64,000 bases of DNA from NCBI GenBank assembly GCA_021780105.1, contig JAJXZJ010000064.1:124001-188000 (forward strand), given 5' to 3'. The stretch comes from a bacterium. Its GTDB lineage: Bacteria > Verrucomicrobiota > Verrucomicrobiia > Limisphaerales > J093. Of this stretch, positions 30,213-36,448 are shown piece after piece; position 1 is the stretch's first letter, and each line of letters starts with the position of its first letter. Below the pieces are notes generated by a model, which saw only the letters and a program-made list of their open reading frames with translations, was not told where the DNA came from and searched no databases. Position numbers and translations under genes: made by a program.

Positions 30213-30280
30213 GGTTGGTGGACGGTTGCCGCGCATGGGGAGGTCACCCTCCCATGCCGCGGCATTCACCGATGGCACGC

Positions 30281-30562
30281 TTACTTTCGTTTTGGCAGCA
30301 CGGCTTCCACATCAGGATGCGGGCGGGCGATGACATGGACGCTGACGATTTCACCCTGAATGGCCTTGACGGCCTGGGCCCCGGCGTCCGTCGCCGCCTT
30401 CACCGCCGCGACATCGCCGACAACCACGGCGGTGACGAGGGCGTTGCCGACCTGGGTCATGGGGCCGGCCAGCTCCACATTCGCGGCTTTGAGCATGGCA
30501 TCCGCGCCTTCAACGAGCGCAACGAGACCGCGTGTTTCGAGTAATCCAATGGCTTGAGGCAT
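30281..30562 (-). CDS. BMC-H hexameric shell protein, copy 3
   Basis: This 93-residue protein has the BMC-domain start QAIGLLETRGLVALVEGADAM, AANVEL, the central [16 protein letters not shown] and the C-terminal SVHVIARPH. Such hexamers tile the flat shell facets. The pore-lining loop region differs from the other two copies (QVGNALVTAVV). It lies between acetate-kinase-like and BMC-P genes. Confidence 0.95.
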   Translation of the reverse strand: MPQAIGLLETRGLVALVEGADAMLKAANVELAGPMTQVGNALVTAVVVGDVAAVKAATDAGAQAVKAIQGEIVSVHVIARPHPDVEAVLPKRK

Positions 30563-30595
30563 ATGTTTTCGTTTATGATTAAGGTTGGTGGTTGA

Positions 30596-31786
30596 TCAAA
30601 GTTGGCTTGATTCGAGCCGGCGTTTTGTTTCACGGGCGACCACGAGCTCTTCATTGGTCGGTATGACCAGAATTTTCACCACGGAAGCGGATGAACTGAC
30701 GACGGCTTCCCGCGCCCGGACGGCTTGATTCAGCTCCTGATCAAGCACGATCCCGAGCCGGTCGAGATTGGCGCAGATGGCGGTGCGAATACCACTCTCA
30801 TTCTCGCCAATGCCGCCCGTGAAGACGAGCGCATCGGCGGCATTCAATTCCAAATAATAGGCCGCAATCCAGCGGCGCGTTTCGTGAACGAAAAGGTCCA
30901 GCGCCGTCTGCGCCGGCGCGTTGCCCTGCGCGGACTGGGTCCGGAGATCGCGCACGTCGTTTAACCCGCCCGACACGCCTTTGAAACCCGACTCTTTGCA
31001 AAGAACACGCTCCGCCTCTTCCAGCGAAATCCCCGTCGAGCGCATGACATAGCCGATGGCAAACGCATCCAGGTCGCCAACGCGGTTGTTGTGAGGCAGG
31101 CCGGACTGGGGACTCATACCCAAACTGTTGCCAATACTAACACCGTTCAGGATGCCCGTGATGGACGCGCTGCCACCAAGATGACACGAAATAACCCGCA
31201 GGTCCGGCTTCCTGACCAGGGTTGCTCCGCGGTCGAGATAAAGGTTCTGCGCCCGGCGAGCCACGTCGTCACGGCCGAGCAATTGCGCGCTGCGCTCCGC
31301 GATGAACTTGTGACTGGCGCCATGAAACCCCCAACGGCGAACCCCCATCTCATGCCAGGATTGTGGCACGGCGTAGCGTTTGGCGGCTTCCGGCGCCCAT
31401 TGGTGGAAGGCGGTTTCAAACAGGGCGACCAACGGCGTTCGCGGCATGCGCTGCGCGAACAGGCGGATGCCGGTGATGTAAGGCGGATTGTGGGCGGGAG
31501 CGAGGCCGTTGTAGGCTTCCATCGCTTGAAGCACCTCCTCGGTGATTCGGACACACCCGCTAACATTCCTGGCGATCACGGTCTTAAAGCCGACGGCCGC
31601 AAGATCGCTTTCGCTGGCGATCGCCCGGTCCGCTTTAAGCGCGGCCAGGCAGTTTTCGATCGCCTGGGCATAATCGGCCACCCGCTCGAAGCCGCCCTTG
31701 TGCAGCAGGCGTTCCTGGCCGTCCGCAAAATCAAACAGCCGCCACTTGAGCGAGGTCGAGCCAATGTTGGCGACAAGAATCTTCAT
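30596..31786 (-). CDS. Acetate-kinase-like acyl kinase of the BMC operon
   Basis: The 396-residue protein is an ASKHA acetate kinase: ANIGSTSLKW, APAHNPP, LFETAFHQW, WGFHGASHKF, CHLGGSASITG, GDLDAFAIG, KGVSGGLNDVR, TGGIGENESG and IPTNEELVVARET. Two motifs differ from AckA: GHRVVHGGE is replaced by ARNVSGCVR, and the GTRSGDLDP area by GMSPQSGLPHNNRVGDLD. These fit a non-acetate acyl phosphate such as lactyl-P, made by PduL, with ATP as product; that substrate is inference. The ATG at 31786 was chosen because upstream codons are not family-like. Confidence 0.88.
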   Translation of the reverse strand: MKILVANIGSTSLKWRLFDFADGQERLLHKGGFERVADYAQAIENCLAALKADRAIASESDLAAVGFKTVIARNVSGCVRITEEVLQAMEAYNGLAPAHNPPYITGIRLFAQRMPRTPLVALFETAFHQWAPEAAKRYAVPQSWHEMGVRRWGFHGASHKFIAERSAQLLGRDDVARRAQNLYLDRGATLVRKPDLRVISCHLGGSASITGILNGVSIGNSLGMSPQSGLPHNNRVGDLDAFAIGYVMRSTGISLEEAERVLCKESGFKGVSGGLNDVRDLRTQSAQGNAPAQTALDLFVHETRRWIAAYYLELNAADALVFTGGIGENESGIRTAICANLDRLGIVLDQELNQAVRAREAVVSSSASVVKILVIPTNEELVVARETKRRLESSQL

Positions 31787-31827
31787 GCCACAAGGCGCAG
31801 AGCAGCCAATGCCGGGCGCCTGGTCCA

Positions 31828-32112
31828 TCACGGCTGCTGGAGCCATTTGCCAAGAACCGAGAGTCCCTCGTGCGGGCGCGGGATCACCTGGACGCTGACG
31901 ACCTGGCCCACCTGGGCCGCGGCGGCGGCGCCGGCATCGGTGGCGGCTTTCACGGCCGCCACGTCACCGCGAAAGAACGAGGTAACATACCCGCTGCCGA
32001 TTTTTTCCCAGCCGACAAAGGCCACGTTGGCCGCCTTCAAGGCGGCGTCGCTGGCTTCGAGCAGCGCGCAGAGGCCTTTGCATTCAATCATTCCGATCGC
32101 TTGTTGAACCAT
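31828..32112 (-). CDS. BMC-H hexameric shell protein, copy 2
   Basis: The 94-residue BMC-domain protein starts [21 protein letters not shown]. It has [19 protein letters not shown] in the pore-side region and ends [22 protein letters not shown]. The aromatic FFRGDV pore neighbourhood differs from the other copies and may give another permeability. Confidence 0.95.
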   Translation of the reverse strand: MVQQAIGMIECKGLCALLEASDAALKAANVAFVGWEKIGSGYVTSFFRGDVAAVKAATDAGAAAAAQVGQVVSVQVIPRPHEGLSVLGKWLQQP

Positions 32113-32143
32113 AAAAGCAAAGAATTGATGGTTAGTGAGAATG

Positions 32144-32443
32144 TTAACGATTCGCGCGGGCTGCCGGAGCCGGTTCGCCGAGGAACGCTTTGAGCAGGTC
32201 GTCGTGCGGCCGGGCGATGATGTGGGAACTGATGAGTTCCCCCACCTTGCCGGCCGCCTTGGAGCCGGCGTCCACCGCCGCCTTGACGCTGCCCACGTCG
32301 CCTCTGGCCAGCACGGTGATCAAGCCGCCGCCGATGGGGATGGTTTTCACCAGGCTCACATTGGCGGCCTTGACCATGGCATCGCTGGCCTCGACGGCCC
32401 CGACGTAGCCTTTGGTTTCTATCATTCCGAGTGCTTCGCTCAT
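32144..32443 (-). CDS. BMC-H hexameric shell protein, copy 1
   Basis: The 99-residue BMC-domain protein starts [21 protein letters not shown], with [19 protein letters not shown] and [18 protein letters not shown]. The PIGGG stretch before the RGDV motif resembles canonical BMC-H pores such as PduA. It is the first shell gene after pduL and probably the major facet protein. Confidence 0.95.
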   Translation of the reverse strand: MSEALGMIETKGYVGAVEASDAMVKAANVSLVKTIPIGGGLITVLARGDVGSVKAAVDAGSKAAGKVGELISSHIIARPHDDLLKAFLGEPAPAARANR

Positions 32444-32496
32444 AGTTAGTTAGGGATTAATTATTGAGAGTTGATGGTCAAAAACCCGGCGCGGGA

Positions 32497-33174
32497 TTAT
32501 CGAGTCAGTTCGCAGGGGGTGTCAGGCTGGAGGTTGGCCGCGTTTCCCTCATCCGTGTCAATGTGGACCTCCAGTTTGAAGCTCTTGTCCACCCGGCAGA
32601 GCAACTTGTCCAGCACCAGCGCACATGCGCCGCCGATGCGGAGTTTCATCTCACCGCCATTGTTCACCCCGTAATAGGCCGCGTCATCCGGGTGCATGTG
32701 AACGTGCCGGGCGGCGCGAATGACGCCCTGCTCCATTTCAAAAAAGCCCGCCGGCCCCATCAGCATGGCTCCGGGCGTGCCTTGAATGTTGCCGGAAAGC
32801 CGGAGCGGAATGTCAAAACCGAGCGCCACCGAGTCCGTGTAGGCCAGCTCGATCTGGTTCAGGGTCCGACACGGACCGAGGATGCGAAGATTGGAGATGA
32901 CACGGCTGCGGGGACCTATCAGTGTCACCGTTTCCTTCGCTGCAAACTGGCCGTCCTGATAAAGCCATTTATGCACTGTCAGTTGATGACCTTTGCCGAA
33001 CAGCGCCTCCACGGCCTCCGGCGTGAGGTGACAGTGTCGCGCGCTGATGTTCACCACCAACGGGTTGGGGGCAGCCGCCAAACGGGGCAATGGTTTGCCA
33101 AGCCGCTCATAGACGATCTGTCGAACCAGGTGTTCGATCACCGCGCGGTGCGTGTTGGGCATTGGATTAGCCAT
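32497..33174 (-). CDS. pduL: PduL-type phosphate acyltransferase with encapsulation peptide
   Basis: The 225-residue enzyme is a PduL phosphotransacylase, which converts acyl-CoA to acyl phosphate and recycles CoA inside the shell. Zinc-ligand motifs NISARHCHLT and AARHVHMHPDDA are present, with a duplicated barrel (QLTVHKWLYQDGQFAAKETV; MKLRIGGACALVLDKLLCRV). The N terminus holds an amphipathic helix ending RLGKP, very like that of the aldehyde dehydrogenase, and is a likely encapsulation peptide. It is the first gene of the operon, divergent from the DeoR gene. Start codons at 33174 and 33162 are both possible. Confidence 0.93.
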   Translation of the reverse strand: MANPMPNTHRAVIEHLVRQIVYERLGKPLPRLAAAPNPLVVNISARHCHLTPEAVEALFGKGHQLTVHKWLYQDGQFAAKETVTLIGPRSRVISNLRILGPCRTLNQIELAYTDSVALGFDIPLRLSGNIQGTPGAMLMGPAGFFEMEQGVIRAARHVHMHPDDAAYYGVNNGGEMKLRIGGACALVLDKLLCRVDKSFKLEVHIDTDEGNAANLQPDTPCELTR

Positions 33175-33186
33175 GAAAACGGCGTA

Positions 33187-33214
33187 ATTCTGGCAAACCG
33201 TGAGAGATTGTCAA
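33187..33214 (-). promoter_or_regulatory. Candidate promoter for the BMC operon
   Basis: On the minus strand a consensus TTGACA (33214-33209) and CAGAAT (33192-33187) are 16 bases apart. The predicted start near 33180 lies very close to the first ATG at 33174, so the in-frame ATG at 33162 would be the better start if this promoter is used. Confidence 0.45.
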
Positions 33215-33215
33215 T

Positions 33216-33246
33216 ATATTCCTTGCAAAATATTCCAAAATCTTCC
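33216..33246. promoter_or_regulatory. Direct-repeat operator candidate between BMC operon and deoR-type gene
   Basis: Three copies of an AT(A/C)TTCC word occur at 33216-33222, 33230-33236 and 33240-33246, the first two identical. They sit between the divergent starts, just upstream of the minus-strand -35 box. DeoR proteins often bind direct repeats, so this is a plausible site for the adjacent regulator. Confidence 0.45.
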
Positions 33247-33261
33247 AAATGTAGCTTCACC

Positions 33262-34035
33262 ATGCAGCCCGAAGAGCGCCAGCAACGGATTGAGGCTTAC
33301 CTCCAACGAGTTGAATTTGCGTCACTTGAAGAGCTTTCCAAAGAGGTTGACGCCTCCCAATCCACTGTTCGTCGCGACTTGGCTTTCTTGGAAGGGGCCG
33401 GAAACATTCGTCGCACTCATGGTGGTGCCCGGCTGGTCAATCCCCGCTCGGACGAGTTTACGTTCAGCGCCCGCGACACCCACCAACTCGCGGAGAAGGA
33501 GACGATCGGTCGAGCCGGCGCGGAATTGATTCGGCCGGGCGAAAGCGTGATCATTGACGCCGGCACCACGCCCTTTCACGTGGCCCGCAACCTCGAGTCC
33601 AAGAAGCCCCAAATCATCACCAACTCCCTGCCGGTGGCGAACCTTTACGCTTCCGCAAGCATGGTGGAAATCGTGGTTTCGGGCGGGGTGATTTACCCCC
33701 GGCTGGGCGTTCTCGTTGGGCCTCTGGCCGTGGAATCGTTTTCCAAAATGCACGCCGACGTGGCGGTCATGGGGGCCGGCGGCATTACGTTGGAGGGAAT
33801 CAGCAACTCCCACGGTCTTCTGGTCGAGATTCAACTCGCCATGATGCGCGCGGCCAGGCGGGTTATTTTCTGCCTCGACCACACGAAATTCGGCCGCAAG
33901 TCGCTCTCGCACGTTTGCGGCTTGGAGAACGTCCATGTCATCGTCACCGATGCCGCAGCGCCAGCCGATTTGGTCCAGGCGCTGCGTGCAAACGGCCGGG
34001 AGGTGATCCTCGCGGCGCCCGCGCCCGCACCGTGA
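33262..34035 (+). CDS. DeoR/GlpR-family transcriptional regulator of the BMC operon
   Basis: The 257-residue regulator has an N-terminal DeoR helix-turn-helix (SLEELSKEVDASQSTVRRDL, IRRTHGGA) and a C-terminal sugar-phosphate-binding DeoRC domain (VIIDAGTTPFHVARNL, IITNSLPVANL, MGAGGITLEG, CLDHTKFGRKS). It is divergently transcribed from the BMC operon, so it probably represses the operon until a phosphorylated sugar intermediate binds. The ATG at 33262 was chosen because the conserved QQRIEAYL start follows it; a longer open frame upstream only mirrors the pduL gene. Confidence 0.92.
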   Translation: MQPEERQQRIEAYLQRVEFASLEELSKEVDASQSTVRRDLAFLEGAGNIRRTHGGARLVNPRSDEFTFSARDTHQLAEKETIGRAGAELIRPGESVIIDAGTTPFHVARNLESKKPQIITNSLPVANLYASASMVEIVVSGGVIYPRLGVLVGPLAVESFSKMHADVAVMGAGGITLEGISNSHGLLVEIQLAMMRAARRVIFCLDHTKFGRKSLSHVCGLENVHVIVTDAAAPADLVQALRANGREVILAAPAPAP

Positions 34036-34039
34036 CGGT

Positions 34040-35674
34040 TCACCGGTTGGCGGCCGGCACGGCGTTGATTTCCAACCGCGTCCGCCCCCCCACCACCGCC
34101 TGGCCGCGCAGCAACGAGTTGTTCAGCCATTGCTGCGCCGGCTGATTGGTCAGCGCAATCGCGTTCTGCGCCGACAACAAATTCGTGATGATCAATCGCC
34201 CATCGAAGACGACTTTCTCGTTCAGACTCCGGTTCGTGCCGGTAAAATCCACCCGCAGCTCGTTCGCCGTCAGCACCTGTTGGGAAAGTGCCTGTTGCGG
34301 ATACCGCGCGACACCATGGCCGGCTTGCGACAAAGCGTTGGCTGTTTCGGCGGCGCCAACACCGCCACCAAAGCCGCCTTGGCCGCCGCGGCCGGCCGCT
34401 TCGTTGTGCTTGGCGAACACACCGCGGTTCGCCTGATTGGCAGCCAACCCCTGCAACTGAACGGCCTGATTTGCCAGGTGAAGCGTGCCCACGTAAACCG
34501 ACCCGTCCGCATCCGTCACCCGGACCCGATCACCGTCCTGCACCAACTGGAACTGGTTCAACACGTCCGGCCGCGGCGGCGAATTGAAGTTGCGGCGTAG
34601 TGCCTGAGTAACCACATGATTCTGAAAATTTTGCCGTTCTTCAACTGCCTGGTTCAATTCCCCGTATCGCCCTTCGGTCAACTTCTCGTCAGTTACGAGG
34701 TTCAGCTCGACTTGGCGGGAATTTGCCGCCAACGCCGGGAGTTCCTTTGCTTTGGCAAATTGCCCCTCACCCTGCTCGATTCCAGCGGAGCGCTCCTGCG
34801 TTGTAGTTGGTGGTGTAGTGATCTTGGACGCTGTATCGGATGCCAAAATGCGTATTTTGTCCTCGGCTGATGCCCCGGCGGCGTTCGTCTTCGCTGTGCT
34901 CTGCCCGGCGGCAAATACCTTGGAGGCTTCCGCCTCGACTCCACCTGCCGTCGGCTGATTGGCGTTGCCGCTGGCCGCGACACCGAGGTCGGATGGGCTC
35001 CCTCCGGGCGCGGGCTTGGCAACCAATCCGTAGCGAGCGTGGGGAGAAAACTTGGAAGGCGCTGGCGGTGGCGCGGCGGCTGGTGGGACTTCCGCGGCCG
35101 GCCGTGGTCCCCCGTAGGCGTAGCTCCGGCCCGACCTCGCTTGTTCTGTGGTTTGAGACGGCGCCACCGCGGGCGCGGTCGGCGAGACCTCGCTTGCCGC
35201 GTTATCCGTTATCTCTTTCCTCGCGGCCTTCGAGAGGGCGTCGGTTAACGGCTCATCCGCCAGGGTTGCCCTTGTGGATGGCGATCTGCGGTCGGAGTTC
35301 GCCAGTTGCTCAAGCAGCTTCTTTTCGGGAACCGGCTGCAGCGGTTTGCCGGCCGTTCCCAACAGTTCGTTTTTTGCCATTTCGGCCGGCCGTGGCGAAG
35401 CCCGGTTGCCTTGCCACCACACGATGCCGCAAATCGCCAGCAGTGCCGCGACGGCCACAGGCGCGGCAAAACGCGGCCAGAACCACGACAGCCACCGAGG
35501 AACGCTGCCTGCCGGTTCGTTCCGTGCCGCACGACGCTCCACTTCGGCCCGCACGGCGCGCCGGACGGCGGGCGACACGGCAAACGGCCCGCCGGCCTGC
35601 CGCCGACGCGTGGCTGCGTAGTCGCGCAGTTGCCGTTCCATGTGCTGTTTCGATTCGCCGGGCATATTGGCCAT
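34040..35674 (-). CDS. Membrane protein partnered with the ECF sigma factor, anti-sigma-like
   Basis: The 544-residue protein has a charged N terminus (KQHMERQLRDYAATRRRQAG) and one transmembrane helix at about 70-90 (FAAPVAVAALLAICGIVWW). A long Ala/Pro/Gln-rich periplasmic part follows, with a Gly-rich patch (GRGGQGGFGGGVG) near residue 450 and a final domain ending RLEINAVPAANR. It starts 3 bases after the sigma factor gene ends. The layout fits a membrane anti-sigma regulator, but no zinc-finger anti-sigma motif is visible, so the role is inference. Confidence 0.6.
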   Translation of the reverse strand: MANMPGESKQHMERQLRDYAATRRRQAGGPFAVSPAVRRAVRAEVERRAARNEPAGSVPRWLSWFWPRFAAPVAVAALLAICGIVWWQGNRASPRPAEMAKNELLGTAGKPLQPVPEKKLLEQLANSDRRSPSTRATLADEPLTDALSKAARKEITDNAASEVSPTAPAVAPSQTTEQARSGRSYAYGGPRPAAEVPPAAAPPPAPSKFSPHARYGLVAKPAPGGSPSDLGVAASGNANQPTAGGVEAEASKVFAAGQSTAKTNAAGASAEDKIRILASDTASKITTPPTTTQERSAGIEQGEGQFAKAKELPALAANSRQVELNLVTDEKLTEGRYGELNQAVEERQNFQNHVVTQALRRNFNSPPRPDVLNQFQLVQDGDRVRVTDADGSVYVGTLHLANQAVQLQGLAANQANRGVFAKHNEAAGRGGQGGFGGGVGAAETANALSQAGHGVARYPQQALSQQVLTANELRVDFTGTNRSLNEKVVFDGRLIITNLLSAQNAIALTNQPAQQWLNNSLLRGQAVVGGRTRLEINAVPAANR

Positions 35675-35677
35675 GAG

Positions 35678-36298
35678 TTAGACGGGAAAACGTGCCGGTT
35701 TCTCCGCGGCAAAAACCGATTCCGCCACGATTTCGAGCCGGGCGAGGCATTTGCTGAGCCGAGAACTGACCGTTTTCGGGTTCAGCGAAAGCGCGGCGGC
35801 GATTTCATCGTAGCTAAGATCGCCGAAGTAACGCAGTTCAAGGATTTCGCGGCAGGGGTCGCCGAGTTGATCCAGCGCCTCGCGGAGCAACGCTGCGCGC
35901 TCGTCGCTCACCAGCAACTCGTCCGGGCCGGCGGCCGGGCTGGGCGGGTCAATGGCCAGCCCGGTTTCCGGATCCTCGGCCTGCAACGAAACCGGCGGCC
36001 GGCCGCCACCGCGTTTGGCAGCCCGGCGGCGTTCCAGAAAATCCCGCGCCTTGTTGGCCGCAATGCGGAACAGCCAGGTCTGGAGCGCGCTCGCGCCGCG
36101 GAACGAGGCAAGATTCCGCACCACCGTGAGGAACACTTCCTGGCTGATTTCCTCGACATCCTCGCGGGTGAGATCGGGACTGAGCTGGAAGATGAAACGC
36201 CCCACGGCGTCGTAATGCCGGTCGAGCAACTCATCCCAGCCGGCCGCGTCGCCGCGGCGGCACCGGGCAATCAACTCTTCTTCGCCGGCTGGATTCAT
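35678..36298 (-). CDS. ECF-type RNA polymerase sigma factor
   Basis: The 206-residue protein has sigma region 2 (HYDAVGRFIFQL, DVEEISQEVFLTVVRNL, LQTWLFRIAANKARD) and region 4 (LGDPCREILELRYFGDLSYDEIAAAL, TVSSRLSKCLARL) joined by a Pro/Gly-rich linker. It is a typical sigma-70 family ECF factor. It likely controls a regulon including the next, cotranscribed membrane protein. The ATG at 36298 was chosen because the conserved EEELIARCRRGD start follows it. Gene pairs of this type are numerous in Verrucomicrobia. Confidence 0.92.
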   Translation of the reverse strand: MNPAGEEELIARCRRGDAAGWDELLDRHYDAVGRFIFQLSPDLTREDVEEISQEVFLTVVRNLASFRGASALQTWLFRIAANKARDFLERRRAAKRGGGRPPVSLQAEDPETGLAIDPPSPAAGPDELLVSDERAALLREALDQLGDPCREILELRYFGDLSYDEIAAALSLNPKTVSSRLSKCLARLEIVAESVFAAEKPARFPV

Positions 36299-36448
36299 GA
36301 CACACACTCGCGGCCGCGCTGACGGGCCGAACACGGACAATCTATGCCCGCCGTCCGCGTTGAAAAGTCCGAAAACGCCCTGCTCGACGTCCGGTGGATT
36401 GCCTTGACGAGGTTGACACGACCGCCAGATTCACGGTCAATACCCGCC

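Noticed and set aside
27669..30359. Long open frame on the plus strand across the BMC genes
   Set aside because: It mirrors BMC-P and aldehyde dehydrogenase genes that carry family motifs on the minus strand.
24393..33174. Propanediol or ethanolamine utilisation BMC
   Set aside because: No diol dehydratase, ethanolamine lyase or cobalamin genes; class II aldolase and gene order fit the PVM type.
36404..36442. Promoter for the GH2 gene from TTGACG and TTGACA boxes
   Set aside because: No suitable -10 box at proper distance before the ATG at 36449.
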